From assembly GCA_017506175.1 (NCBI GenBank), contig JAFVNW010000002.1, positions 1 to 64,000 of the forward strand: a stretch of DNA of 64,000 nt. Direction: 5' to 3'. The DNA comes from Bacteroidales bacterium (lineage in GTDB: Bacteria; Bacteroidota; Bacteroidia; Bacteroidales; WCHB1-69). This document shows, in pieces, positions 17,986-29,100 of this stretch. The position numbers and the translations under genes were made by a program. The notes beneath the pieces are model-generated. The model did not search any database. It was given only the letters and a program-made list of their open reading frames with translations, and had not been told where the DNA came from. Each line of letters opens with the position of its first letter. Positions within the stretch are counted from its first letter, which is position 1.

Positions 17986-18197
17986 GACAAAACCCCTTTC
18001 TTTTGCATAAATGAAATCAAGTCCTCTACAATATATTCTTTTGAAAATGTGTGCAAAACATCATAACAGGGAACGATATAGCCATTAATAATGTTGGCAT
18101 CTTGCATCAGATGATACACCTCTTTCGCACTCTTATTAAGCTGGGAAGCCACATTGTTCACACAGAATATTGTAAAGTTTAAACTATTGAAATCCAT
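17982..18197 (-). CDS. DUF3791 family small protein (first copy)
   Basis: A 71-residue protein of DUF3791 type: NFTIFCVNNVASQLNKSAKEVYHLM, CYDVLHTFSKEYIVEDL. The YxxLHT...EYIVEDL block is the family hallmark. It precedes the DUF3990 gene and overlaps it by 4 bases, so translation is probably coupled. It begins 51 bases after the cdaA stop. Confidence 0.8.
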   Translation of the reverse strand: MDFNSLNFTIFCVNNVASQLNKSAKEVYHLMQDANIINGYIVPCYDVLHTFSKEYIVEDLISFMQKKGVLS

Positions 18198-18248
18198 ACA
18201 ATGGTCATTTTATTGAAGAATAAGAATAGTTTTCATCCATATATATAT

Positions 18249-19052
18249 TTATAGTTTACTTTTTTCCCCCTCTTTTTCATTGAGGAAGATGTCCTTGAGC
18301 ATGGTTTCGAGTACAACGGGGGAGATGCCGACGGTGATGTTCCCATTTTGGCAGAGGGAGATTTTGCCGGTTTGTTCCGAAACGACCACGACGATGGCGT
18401 CGGAGAGGACGGTGGCGCCGATGGCGGAGCGGTGGCGCAGGCCGAGGTCGGGCGAGATGTCCTCGCGGTCGGAAACGGGCAGGATGCAGCGTGCCGCCAT
18501 AATGCGATGGTGCTTGATAATCAGCGCTCCATCGTGCAACGGGCTGTTCTTAAAGAAGATGTTCTCAATCAACTCGCGCGAGATGACGGCATCGAGGCGC
18601 TCGCCGGTGGCGATGGTCTCGTCCAAGGGCGTGTCTTTCTCGAAAACAATGAGCGCACCGGTCTTGGAATCCGACATGCGCCGGCAGGCACGAACCACAA
18701 GGTTGATTTCGGCATCGTTGACCTGAAAGCTGCCCTGCTTCTTGTGAAAACGCCCGCTGAACAGTTTAATCAAGCGCGTGTTGCCGAGCAGAAGGAGGAA
18801 TTTGCGGATTTCCGGCTGGAAAACCACAATCAGCGCAATCACACCCACGCTAATCACTTGGCCGAGAATGGCACTCACCAGATTCAGATGGGCTGCACTC
18901 AGCAGTTTCCAAGCCAAAAACAGGATGACAATCGTCCAGAAAATGCGGATGGCCGCCGTACCCCTCAACAATTTGAACAATTGGTACAAGATGACGGCAA
19001 ATATCAGAATGTCAATTACATCCGCAATTCCAAATGACAGAAAATCAAGCAT
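18249..19052 (-). CDS. cdaA: Diadenylate cyclase CdaA
   Basis: A 267-residue protein: three membrane helices in the first about 90 residues, then a DisA_N/DAC domain with the DGA motif (LHDGALII) and RHR motif (LRHRSAIG) needed to make c-di-AMP from two ATP. Gene order with a DUF4293 gene directly upstream is common in this phylum. The C-terminus is a short basic/acidic tail (LNEKEGEKSKL). Confidence 0.95.
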   Translation of the reverse strand: MLDFLSFGIADVIDILIFAVILYQLFKLLRGTAAIRIFWTIVILFLAWKLLSAAHLNLVSAILGQVISVGVIALIVVFQPEIRKFLLLLGNTRLIKLFSGRFHKKQGSFQVNDAEINLVVRACRRMSDSKTGALIVFEKDTPLDETIATGERLDAVISRELIENIFFKNSPLHDGALIIKHHRIMAARCILPVSDREDISPDLGLRHRSAIGATVLSDAIVVVVSEQTGKISLCQNGNITVGISPVVLETMLKDIFLNEKEGEKSKL

Positions 19053-19066
19053 CTTTTATCCGTGTT

Positions 19067-19531
19067 TTATCTTAAACGGTCGGCGGCGCGAACCTTGGCC
19101 TCGTCTTTCTTGATGAATTTGTTGGCAAAAAACAAGCAGACGGCGGGGATCAGCGAAAGCAGGATCCAGCGGTTGAAAACGACATCGGTGTTGAATACCA
19201 TATTCGGATAGATGAACAGCATGGTCACGAGGGCGGCCAGCATCACCAGCATATTCACGCCGTTCAGGCGGATTTGCCGTTGGCGGTTTTTATACATGAA
19301 GATGGTGATCATGGAAAGCACGGCTGAAACAATCCAAAGCACGGCAATCCAGTATGTGTAGTGGAGCACCTTCCCCGTTGAGGGAATCGAAAGGGAGAAA
19401 GCGGTGTACTCGGAAACCATCTGGGGAAGACCGGGTTCGGCATAGCTAATCGTTCCGATGGTGAAAAAGTTGATGGCAATGGAGATGGCTGCGGCAATAA
19501 GCAGAAGCAGTGATTGAATTCTTTGGATCAT
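19067..19531 (-). CDS. DUF4293 family membrane protein
   Basis: A 154-residue protein with four membrane helices. The opening MIQRIQSLLLLIAA and the FFxIGxI block are the DUF4293 signature, found in Bacteroidota. Function unknown. It is the first gene of the unit that continues with cdaA, 14 bases downstream. Confidence 0.85.
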   Translation of the reverse strand: MIQRIQSLLLLIAAAISIAINFFTIGTISYAEPGLPQMVSEYTAFSLSIPSTGKVLHYTYWIAVLWIVSAVLSMITIFMYKNRQRQIRLNGVNMLVMLAALVTMLFIYPNMVFNTDVVFNRWILLSLIPAVCLFFANKFIKKDEAKVRAADRLR

Positions 19532-19597
19532 AAAATATAGTTAATTGATTGATAGATAGTTTCTTAAATCTGAATACCCAATTGGGATTCTTGTGTG

Positions 19598-19605
19598 CAA
19601 AAATA
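19598..19605 (-). promoter_or_regulatory. Minus-7 box (TATTTTTG) of the DUF4293-cdaA unit
   Basis: TATTTTTG on the minus strand about 67 bases before the DUF4293 start. Confidence 0.6.
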
Positions 19606-19704
19606 CATTTTTTTTGTTGAAACGTTGATTGGTTGATGAGTTATCTGTGAACTCAGCTGGGGAGATGTCCAGTCATGTAAATCCGCGTCCTCGTAGTCCT
19701 TACC

Positions 19705-20109
19705 TCAGTGGTGCCCGCATCCGCCGCATCCGCCAGAATGCCCGCATCCACCCGCTTTGGAGGAGGTGCAGCATGAGGGAAGTTTGGCGCGTGCTGCAGC
19801 ATCCGCCTTCACGTTGTCGGCATTGTAACCCAGCTTGCTGATGGAAGTGCGCAGTTGCGTGGGCGAGGTCTTCGCTGCATCGTAAGTGACTGTGAGTTTG
19901 GCGGTTCCTACATCATACGTGCAGCTTTTCACTCCCATCCATTGAGGAACATTGTCCATCATCCGTTTTTTACACTGTTCGCAAACCCCATTGGTTTGAA
20001 TTGTAATTGTTTGATAATCTTTTGATTGCGCTTTCTGCTGCGTTTTTTGTTGCGCACTGAGCGAGAAAGAGGTGGACAACAGAACCAGAATAAAAAGTAT
20101 TTTTTTCAT
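19705..20109 (-). CDS. Exported heavy-metal-associated (HMA) protein with Cys/His-rich tail
   Basis: A 134-residue protein: signal peptide (1-19, ending SLSAQ), an HMA-like domain (about 33-100) with the metal motif CEQC in NGVCEQCKK, and a tail of about 25 residues loaded with Cys, Gly and His (CC, then CGHSGGCGGCGHH) that can bind further metal ions. HMA domains carry Cu(I) or Zn(II). As an exported protein it would act in the periplasm as a metal chaperone or buffer. Stands alone with its own promoter. Confidence 0.82.
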   Translation of the reverse strand: MKKILFILVLLSTSFSLSAQQKTQQKAQSKDYQTITIQTNGVCEQCKKRMMDNVPQWMGVKSCTYDVGTAKLTVTYDAAKTSPTQLRTSISKLGYNADNVKADAAARAKLPSCCTSSKAGGCGHSGGCGGCGHH

Positions 20110-20126
20110 ATCTTGATTTAAGGCTG

Positions 20127-20134
20127 CAAAAATA
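20127..20134 (-). promoter_or_regulatory. Minus-7 box (TATTTTTG) of the HMA gene
   Basis: TATTTTTGCAG on the minus strand about 18 bases before the ATG at 20109. Confidence 0.6.
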
Positions 20135-20244
20135 CACTTTTCTACCGAATTTTTTTGCTGAATTAGGCAACAAAATCAGATTGCATTCGTAAAGAAAAGC
20201 ATGCTGTCGTTTTCTCAGCCCACACAGCACTATCACATAAATAG

Positions 20245-20784
20245 ATGATTATGGAAAAAATAGCGCTCACAGGAGGCATCGGAACAGGCAAGACTTTCAT
20301 CTCCAAGCAGTTCATTCAGCAAGGGATTCCTGTTTTTTATGCAGATGACGAGGCAAAGAAACTGTACGACAGCCCACAATTTCTAACTCTGTTGCGGAAG
20401 TCTTTCGGAGATGCCATTTTTGATGGTGAAGTGTTGAATACCAAGAAGTTGTCTTCGCTTGTGTTTAATGATGGAAATGCGTTGAAAAAATTAGAGGCGA
20501 TTATCCATCCGTTGGTGATGGATGCGTTTGAAGCTTGGGCGCGCGCACAGGGCTCCGACAAGGTGATGATGGAATCGGCCATCATCTTCGAGGCACATCT
20601 GGCCCATTACTTCGACAAGGTCATCGTTGTCAACGCCTCGCTGCCGGTTCGTATCCGGCGCATCAAGCAACGCAACCCCGAAATGTCGGAAACCGAGATT
20701 CTCGCCCGCATCAACGCGCAGATGTCGCAGGAAGAGAAATGCCGCCTCGCCGACGAGGTCATAGAACATGACATCGACCTCTGA
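20245..20784 (+). CDS. coaE: Dephospho-CoA kinase
   Basis: A 179-residue P-loop kinase: GGIGTGKT near the start, YADDEAKKL, and the HPLV block, all typical of CoaE, which phosphorylates dephospho-CoA in the last step of coenzyme A synthesis. The protein stops soon after the LADEVIEHD segment, some 15-20 residues earlier than most CoaE proteins, so the C-terminal helix is short; the active-site blocks are intact. ATG codons at 20245 and 20251 are both possible starts. Confidence 0.93.
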   Translation: MIMEKIALTGGIGTGKTFISKQFIQQGIPVFYADDEAKKLYDSPQFLTLLRKSFGDAIFDGEVLNTKKLSSLVFNDGNALKKLEAIIHPLVMDAFEAWARAQGSDKVMMESAIIFEAHLAHYFDKVIVVNASLPVRIRRIKQRNPEMSETEILARINAQMSQEEKCRLADEVIEHDIDL

Positions 20785-20813
20785 CACACAATGTTAAAGT
20801 CAATATCTTTTTG

Positions 20814-20821
20814 TACTTTTG
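20814..20821 (+). promoter_or_regulatory. Minus-7 box (TACTTTTG) of nadA
   Basis: TACTTTTGCAGTCGC lies 37 bases before the nadA ATG at 20859, ruling out the longer ORF start at 20811. Confidence 0.65.
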
Positions 20822-20858
20822 CAGTCGCAAATTTGCAGTCTTAACATCGTTTATTTCT

Positions 20859-21761
20859 ATGAAAGAAAAGATCTTACGTCTTAAAAAAGAGAAAAACGCC
20901 ATTATTCTTGCGCATTATTATACCCGTCCTGAAGTTCAGGAGATTGCCGATTTCGTAGGCGACAGCCTCGCCCTTTCGCAGAAGGCCGCCGCCACTGATG
21001 CCGACATCATCCTCTTCGCCGGCGTCCACTTCATGGCCGAAACCGCCAAAATCCTCAATCCCACCAAGAAAGTCCTCATTCCCGACTTCAAAGCCAGCTG
21101 CTCCCTCGCCGATGGCTGTCGTGCTCAGGCTTTCGGAAAATTCCTTGAGGACTATCCTGGTTACACGGTGCTTAGCTACATCAACTGCTCCGCCGAGGTA
21201 AAGGCCATGTCCGACATCATCGTGACTTCGGGCAACGCCCTGCGCATCGTGCAATCGCTGCCGCAAAACGAGAAGATCGTCTTTGCCCCCGACAGAAACC
21301 TCGGCACCTACATCAACCGTGCGCTCAACCGTAACATGGTCTTGTGGGACGGTTCCTGCTGCGTTCACGACCGAATCCTCCCCGACGACATCCTTGAACT
21401 TCGAGTCAGCCACCCCGCGGCCCAAGTGATCGCCCATCCGGAATGCCCCACCGACATCCTCGAACTCGCCGACTTCACCGGCTCCACCGCTGCCATGCTC
21501 AAGCACGTGGCCGCCAGCACCTGCCGCGAGTTCATCGTGGCTACCGAACCCGGTATCCTCTTCGAACTGCAACGCCAAAACCCCGATAAGTCTTTCTATC
21601 CTGTTCAAGCAGGTGGCATCGACAACGTGTGCGAACACATGAAACTCAATACACTCGATAACATTTGTCGCGCATTGGAAACCGAACAGCCCGAACTTCT
21701 TCTCGATCCCGAACTGATGGACAAGGCTCGAAAATCGATTGAAAGGATGCTGTCGTATTGA
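20859..21761 (+). CDS. nadA: Quinolinate synthase NadA
   Basis: Start at the ATG at 20859, 300 residues. Three pseudo-repeated domains with the conserved AHYYTRPEVQ, DFVGDSLAL, CSLAD, HPECP and GGIDNVCEHM blocks. Three Cys (in CSLAD, in HPECP or NCSAEV region, and in VCEHMK) ligate the 4Fe-4S cluster. It condenses iminoaspartate with dihydroxyacetone phosphate to quinolinate for NAD synthesis. nadB and nadC are not adjacent. The NCSAEV block has Cys where most relatives have Thr. Confidence 0.95.
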   Translation: MKEKILRLKKEKNAIILAHYYTRPEVQEIADFVGDSLALSQKAAATDADIILFAGVHFMAETAKILNPTKKVLIPDFKASCSLADGCRAQAFGKFLEDYPGYTVLSYINCSAEVKAMSDIIVTSGNALRIVQSLPQNEKIVFAPDRNLGTYINRALNRNMVLWDGSCCVHDRILPDDILELRVSHPAAQVIAHPECPTDILELADFTGSTAAMLKHVAASTCREFIVATEPGILFELQRQNPDKSFYPVQAGGIDNVCEHMKLNTLDNICRALETEQPELLLDPELMDKARKSIERMLSY

Positions 21762-21782
21762 TTTTGACTAATGATTTTTAAT

Positions 21783-22970
21783 ATGAAAAGGATAGTTCTT
21801 CAAAGAGGGAAGGAAAAATCGCTGCTTCGGTTTCACCCGTGGGTGTTCTCGGGAGCGATTTCCAAAATGGACGATGGTATTGCAGATGGTGATGTGGTTG
21901 ATGTATATGATTATGAAAATCAATATCTTGCAACGGGACATTACCACAATAGTTCTACGTGTGTCAAAATTTTCAGTTTCGAGCAGGTGGAAATCGATGA
22001 GGCGTTTTGGACACGTAAAATAGAGATGGCAGCTGCGTTGCGGCGCTCTTTAGGGCTGTTTGACAATCCCGACATCACCGTTTTCCGCCTCGTGAACGGG
22101 GAGGGCGATTTCATGCCCGGCCTCATCATCGACTGGTTTGACGGGAATGTGGTGCTCCAATTCCATTCCTACGGGATGTTCCGTTTGCGCGAGCTGTTCG
22201 TTAAAATCATCTTAACCCTCTTCGCCGGAAAAATCCGTTCCATTTACGATAAAAGTGTCGCTACACTGCCAGAAATTCGTGGTTTCCAGCCAGTTGACGA
22301 ACTGCTTTACGGTAGTTTTGATGACGTTTTAGTGAAAGAAAACGGCATTCCTTTTCATATCGACATTATCAAAGGCCAGAAAACCGGTTTCTTCATCGAC
22401 CAGCGAGAGAATCGTTCTTTAGTCGGTCATTTCTCCGCCAACCGCAATATTCTCAACCTGTTCTGCTACACCGGCGGCTTTTCCGCCTACGCTCTTGCGG
22501 GTGGGGCTTCCCACGTTGATTCGGTGGATATTTCCAAAAAAGCGATTGATTTTACCGAGAAAAACATCGCCGAAATGGGCGAATCAATTTTAACAAAGCA
22601 TACCTCCTACACTGAAAATGTCTTTGACTTTCTGGATGACATTCCCGACAAAATCTATGATGTGATTGTGCTCGATCCCCCTGCCTTTGCCAAGCATCAC
22701 AAAGTGAAAGACAGCGGAATCAAGGGGTATAGAAACCTGAATCGCAAAGTGATGCAGAAAATCAAAGACGGTGGTTTTTTGTTTACTTTCTCCTGCTCTC
22801 AGGCCATTTCCATCGAGGATTTCCAGACGATTGTCTTTTCCGCCGCCGCCATGGAGAAAAAGCGACTCCGCGTGCTACGGCACTTGGAAGCCGGCGCCGA
22901 CCACCCCGTTGACATCTACCATCCCGAAGGCAGCTACCTGAAAGGAATGTTGGTGCAGGTGGAAAAGTGA
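21783..22970 (+). CDS. rlmI: Class I rRNA methyltransferase, RlmI-like (PUA + Rossmann)
   Basis: From the ATG at 21783, 395 residues. An N-terminal PUA domain (RFHPWVFSGAI), a middle EEHEE-type domain, then an AdoMet-binding domain with NLFCYTGGFSAYAL (motif I) and LDPPAFAKHH (motif IV). The family includes RlmI, which makes m5C in 23S rRNA; the exact target base here is inference. It follows nadA by about 20 bases and may be co-transcribed. Confidence 0.88.
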   Translation: MKRIVLQRGKEKSLLRFHPWVFSGAISKMDDGIADGDVVDVYDYENQYLATGHYHNSSTCVKIFSFEQVEIDEAFWTRKIEMAAALRRSLGLFDNPDITVFRLVNGEGDFMPGLIIDWFDGNVVLQFHSYGMFRLRELFVKIILTLFAGKIRSIYDKSVATLPEIRGFQPVDELLYGSFDDVLVKENGIPFHIDIIKGQKTGFFIDQRENRSLVGHFSANRNILNLFCYTGGFSAYALAGGASHVDSVDISKKAIDFTEKNIAEMGESILTKHTSYTENVFDFLDDIPDKIYDVIVLDPPAFAKHHKVKDSGIKGYRNLNRKVMQKIKDGGFLFTFSCSQAISIEDFQTIVFSAAAMEKKRLRVLRHLEAGADHPVDIYHPEGSYLKGMLVQVEK

Positions 22971-23073
22971 TTATTGCATGTTAATTGTTTTTTTGCAATG
23001 AATTAGTGGAATTGTATAGGCAAATTTCTGCTAAAATCATGTGCAAATCCCAACAACATTCCTAACGGTACGC

Positions 23074-23110
23074 AAAAAAAAGAGGCTGTCTCAAAATGAA
23101 ACAGCCTCTT
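23074..23110 (-). terminator. Terminator of the giant T9SS gene
   Basis: AGAGGCTGT (23081-23089) pairs with ACAGCCTCT (23101-23109); on the minus strand the stem is followed by a T run. It could also end the plus-strand methyltransferase transcript. Confidence 0.8.
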
Positions 23111-23132
23111 GTGTTATGTGTTTTTCAATCGG

Positions 23133-26100
23133 TTATCTCTTCACCACCTTCACGGTGTTGAGGACGGCGTTGGCTTCAATGAAGCGGAGCATATAGACGC
23201 CGGGGGCGAGGTTACCGAGGTTGAGTTCGAATTGGAGACCTTCTACCTGATGAGTAGAGATCTGACGGCCGTAGATGTCACAAACCTGTACGTTGGCATT
23301 GACCATCGGATGGGAGAGGACGATGGTGACATTGCCGGTGGTCGGGTTCGGGAATACATTGGCGGTGAGGTTGTAGTTGTTGATGCCGGTGGCAATGTAG
23401 GTGAACTCAACAGCTTCACTCCAATCGGAGAGGTTGTCTTCGTCGCAAACAGCTTGTACGGAAACCGTTACGAGGGTGCTGTCTTCAAGGCCGGTGACGG
23501 TGTAGCTGTTGCCAGTCACGTTCTCGGTCGTGGTTTCGCCGTTGGCAGTGATGGTTACATTGTAGCTGGCGGCATCGCCAGTCCAAGTCACAACATTGTT
23601 GTTCACAGCCACGTCGGTCGGGGTGGCGCAGGTGTCTTCCTCGATGAAGGCGATGACAACATCGTCAATACCGCAGCAGTAGTAGATGTTGCTGTTGCTG
23701 TAGCAGAACGCCAAGCGTGTTCCAGCGGGAATCGACGGAAGCGTGTATTCAAAATCTTGCGCGGTGGTAGAGGCTGCTACCGTGTCAATTGCAGTGAATG
23801 TAGTTTGGTCAACACCGGTAATGTAGCCGTAGGTCAAAACGCCAGGAGCGTAGCTGCTCTCCAATTTCGCTTTGAAAGACAGCGTGTATCCCTGCAGGTC
23901 GTTAGTAAATTCCGGAAGAACAGCCAAGTTGGGAGAGCCATAATTTGAGGAAGTGCCTGAAGTGAAAATAAGTGCGTTGTCGTTAGAGCCGTTGGGTCCG
24001 TATGAGCCGGCATAAACGTGGGGGCCATAGGTTGCAGCTGCAATGGCATCCCAGCAGGTGGGCATGACACCGAGTTCATTGTAGTTGGTAGCGGTATATC
24101 CGCTGAAATCCTCGCTGAATTGGTCAGTAATCGTAATGGCATCGCAAGCGGTGGTGAAAGTGAGTTCATTGCTCCATTGAGACTGGTCGTCGGCAGAGCA
24201 GTTGGCTTTCACACGGATGGTGTAGGTTGTGGCAGGAGTCAGGTTGGTGAGTGTGATGGGGTTGGTGGTGACGATGGTGTCAACGCCGTCAACCTCGACA
24301 GTCCATTCAGTTTCTTCGCCGCCGGGGGTCCAGCCAATTTCAGCGGAAGTGGTGGTGATGGCAGAAGCGGTCAGGTCTGTCGGTTTAGGACAGGTGGGGC
24401 TAGCCTCTATGACTATTTCGTCCAATTGAACGCCATAACCATTGTGTTCAACGCCTTTGAAGGCGATCTGGTAGGTAGCCGACGGGTTGGGCAGGATCAT
24501 GGTTTCCAGCGTGAACTCTTCGTAATTGCTGGTATAATCGGCCAACAGCGTCCACGTGTCGGTGGGGCTGGTACGATAATATACGTGCAACTCTTCATTA
24601 TAGGTGTCATACCAATCATCATATTCAGCTTGTTGGTGATAGAATGACAACTGAGGTTCCGTGGTGATTTGTGTCAAATCAAATACGGGGGAAACGAGGT
24701 AGGCGCTTCCAGAATAGCTATAGGTGCCGCCGAAAGAGACACTTTGATTCCCTACTTCAGCATAGTTGTCAGTAATCTCCCATTCCACTGAACCTGAGAT
24801 GATGTCATTGGTCCAGCAGATCAGTTCTTCGGTCTCGAATCCTTCAGTATAGGGCTCTTGGTCGGTAACGACCACCGTTTCGCAAGGCGTAATGAAGTTG
24901 GCAGTGGCACTCCAGTCGGAGGTGTCGGTTTCGCTACAGAAGGCAGCAACTTTAACAGTATAGGAAGTTGCGGAAGTGAGGTCGTCGAAGGTAAACGGAT
25001 TCTCGGTGACAATAGTGTCAATGCCGTTCAGGTTGATAATCCAGCCATTCTCGGGATCTGTTTCGTTGCGGTCAGTCCAAGCAACCGTGGCGGTGGTGGT
25101 GGTGATGCCAGTGATGGTAACATCCATAGGAGCAGTACATGTAGGAAGCGTAGTGAAGGTAATCTCACTGCTCCATTCGGAGCTGTCGGTTTCGGTGCAG
25201 GCAGCCATCACCATAACGGTGTATTCAGTTTCGGGGGTGAGGTTGTAGAAGGTAAACGGATTTTCAGTGACAGCAGTGTCAACACCGTTGAGGTTGATAA
25301 TCCAAGAAGCAGGAGTCGTCAAGTTGTAATCCACCCAGCTGATGATGGCAGTAGTAGCTGTGATGGTACTGTCGGCGGCAGCCACATCAATCGGTGTCAC
25401 GCAAGCGGGCATATCCTCAATGGCGATGTCGTCGATAGCGCAGGAATACCACGAGGTAGCTTGATACCATCTGAAAGCAATGCGAGCATTGGCGGGAACG
25501 CTGCTGACAATCACTTCGTGAGTAACATATCTATTATTAGAATAGTAGTTGTTCGGAATTGTCTCCAGTTCAACAAAGCTTTCGGCTGTAAGGTCGGTGA
25601 CATAGCCTACGGTAAGCGTACCCATTGTGGCACTTTCCATAGCGGTAGCAAATGTCAGTTGCTTTCCGGTAAGGTCGTCAAAGATGGGCATTACTGCGAA
25701 ATTGGTGCTTCCACCATAATTGGAAGTGCCCGATGTCATCACGAGGCAATTGTCAGAAGCTGTGGGGCTGTAGGTGCCGTTGTAAACGTGGGGACGATAA
25801 CCGCCGCTTGTGCCGATATAGTTCCAGCAATCGGGTAACACACCGTTGGAGGCAGTAATGTTGTTGGAGGCGGTGTAGCCGCTGAAGTTTTCACTGTAGT
25901 TTTCTGCGGAGATGGCATCGCACGGGGTGACAAAGCCGACAAAGCCACTGCTCCAGACGGAAGTGTCGCTAATACCGCAGTAAGCGCGGATACGGACAAC
26001 GTAGGGAGTGTTGGCCGTAAGAGTGTCGATGGTGATGGGGTTTTCGTTAACAACGATTTCGGTACCATTGAGTTCGAGAATCCATTCGGTCTCTTCACCG

Positions 26101-29100
26101 CCGGCAGTCCAGCTGAGGGTGACGCTGTTTCCGGTCACATTGCTGTATTCAATAGCCGTAGGAGCAGGACAGGTGGGAGGAGTCACGAAATTGATTTCAT
26201 CGCTCCAAGCGCTTTCGGCATCCACATCGCAGTTGGCTTTCACCTTGGCCATCACATTGATGTCACCAAGAGGAGCATCAAAGTTGCAAACGACGGCAGA
26301 GTCATGGTCAATGCCGGTGATTTCGATGAAGGTTTCACCGCCGTCAATGCTGTAAGCTACAGTCCAAGAAGCGGGAGTCTCTTCATTATTGTCGGTCCAG
26401 CTCACCTGGAAATAGGTGGTGGTCACGGTGTCAAGAGAAAGATTGGTAGGAGCCAAACAAGCGGGAGTCTCTTCTACAACCACATTGTCCAAATAGATGT
26501 AGGCATCGCCGCTACCATAGTTGCTGGTGCCTTGGAACACGATCACTACACTGTCGGTGGCGTCTAATTCTTCCAAAGCGATGGACATCGGAGTCCAGTT
26601 GGTGACGCCGGTCAGACCCGTAGCCAGTGCTGTGGTATAGGTTTCGCCGCCGTCAGTAGAAACAAAAACGGAGAAGTCACCACCGGTGGGGTTCTTATAC
26701 ATGAAGGTAACTCTCGGAGTAGCTAAAGCTGTGATGTCCAAAACGGGGGTCTTCAGCATATTGGTATTACCATTGCTGTTGCTATAGGAATTGAATCTCA
26801 AACAAGCTCCAGTGTAGCCAGTTGCATAATAATTCCATCTTTGGGCAGCGTTGGTGGTGGTACCTTCTTCATTATTCCAGCACAACGGAATACCAGCGGT
26901 AAGGGCGTTGAAGTTTTCAGCGAAAGGATTGGCTTCCGTAACAACGTAGGTCTCACATTCGGTGGCGAAGACAAGGCTGTCGGAGCTCCAAGCGGATTCA
27001 TCATCAGCAGCGCAGTTGGCCTTCACCCTTACAACATAATTCGTAGATGCAGTGAGGTTGTCGAGCGTGAACGGATTGGCATCGGCAGCCACTTCAGTAC
27101 CATTGACCAAGAGTGTCCAACCGTTGGTCGGCTCACCATTGTTGTTATCAGTCCAGCTAATGGTAGCTTCCGTAGTGGTAATCGTGCCTTCCACCACTTC
27201 CAGATGAGAAGGTTTGATACAGGAAGGAATCAGTTCCACCGTCACATCATCCAAATATACATAGAAAGAAGAGTAGGAGCTTGTGCCAGTAGGAATGGAT
27301 TTGAACGCAATGCGGTTGCCATTGCCGGCATATTCATTGAACATGACGGTATATTCTTCATACGAACTGGTCAGGGTGATAGTATCTACAGCTTCAAAGG
27401 TGGTACCATCCATCACACCCACCACGAAGGTAGGATTAGTGCTGGAATAGCGCGCGAAGAAGCTCACCTGCAGCGTATTGATGTCGTTGGTGAATGTCGG
27501 AGTGGAAATAAGGTTAGAGTAGCTGGTGCCATAATAATACATGTACATCAACTTGGTTCCACCATGTGCAGAGCTTGAATAGTTATAAACATACGGATAA
27601 GTGGAGGAGTAGCTGGTATAGGGAATATCACGAGTCCAACAAAGCGGGAAGCTGTTGCTCTCATATTGTTCAAAATCTTCATAATAAACATTCTCCTCAT
27701 CAATGGTGACGGGCTCACATTCGGTGGTGAAGCTTACCGTGCTGGTCCAATGGGAAGTGTCGCTTTCAGAGCAAGCGGCAGCCACTTTCACCGTGTAAGC
27801 GGTAGCGGGAGTGAGGTTGTCAAAAGTGAAGGGGTTGTCGATAACGGTAGTGTCGTGGCCGTTGTAGTTAATAATCCAGGACTCTTCTTCGCCGCCGGCA
27901 GTCCAGCTGAGGGTAGCGCCATGAGCTGTTACGCTGTTAGCATCCACCGTCAGAGCGGTAGGAGCGGGACAGGTGGGAAGGGTAGTGAAAGAAGCAGCGT
28001 CAGCACTCCATGCGGAATTGTCGGTAGTTGTACAGGCAGCTTTCACTCTCACAGTGTAAGCGGTTTCCGGAGTGAGGTCGGTAAGGGTGAAGGGGGTGGC
28101 ATTAGCCACTACTTCCTCCTCATTTACGAGGAGAACCCAACCGTTTTCAGGATCTGTGGCATTGTTGTCTGTCCAACTGATGGTAGCACCGTATGGGTTA
28201 ATGCTTTCAACATCCACAGTCACTTCAGTGGGCGGGAGACAGGTGGGATCGAATGACACTGTTATATCGTCCAAATACCAGTCATGAGCATTGCTGCCTT
28301 CATATTTGAAGGCGAGGCGGATTGTCTGTCCCTTGTATTCTGAAAGGTTGATAGCAGTCTCTGTCCAGCTTGAACTTACTGATTCCGGAGACCAAAGCTC
28401 TGTTTCTTCGTTCCCATTGATGAGAATAACTGAGTTCTTGTCATAATCATCCGAATAATTATTATATGACCAGAATTTCAGCCAGACATCGGTGTTGTCA
28501 TTTCCTATTTGAAGATCCGGCATCACCAAATAAATGTCGCCATAATAACCACTGTGAGCACTTGCTGAACCCGAATGATGTTGATAGGTGTAGCGGCTCC
28601 AAGCATAGGTGCCTGATGCAATACTATTCCAGCAGTTAGGTGCAAAGGTCGTTTCCTCGAAACCTTCGAAAAAATCGTGATCGGCATCCACAACGGTGGC
28701 ATCGCATGCAGTGGTGAAGTTTACTGTGTTGCTCCAGTCTGACGCATCCGTCTCTGAACATACAGCTTTCACTCTTACGGTGTAGGCAGTGGAGTGGGTA
28801 AGGGTTTCAATAGTATAGGGATTGGCGGTGATGCCAGTGATTTCGGTACCGTTCACGTCAATCGTCCAAGAGGAAGGAGTGGGCATGTTGTTGTCCGTCC
28901 AGCTGATGGTGGCGGAGGTAGTGGTAATATCCGCAACGGTCACAGCGGTAGGTTTAGCACAGGTAGCAGGAGCTGCGAAAGTGAAGTCATCAAGATACAA
29001 GTAGTATTGGTCATTCGCAGTATATGCTATCGCAATGTACTTTGTGCCAGCAGGGAAGAAGTCGTTGTAAAGAGTCCAATCGGAAGAAGCAGTGATTTCC

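Noticed and set aside
20874-21638. A 254-codon minus-strand ORF across nadA
   Set aside because: It is the antisense of a clear NadA with all its conserved blocks.
23081-23109. Possible IS end or inverted repeat by the T9SS gene
   Set aside because: A single hairpin with a T run on one side is a terminator; no transposase or target duplication is present.
23109-28287. Many long plus-strand ORFs opposite the giant T9SS gene
   Set aside because: They are antisense shadows of repeated Gly/Thr/Ser-rich coding sequence.
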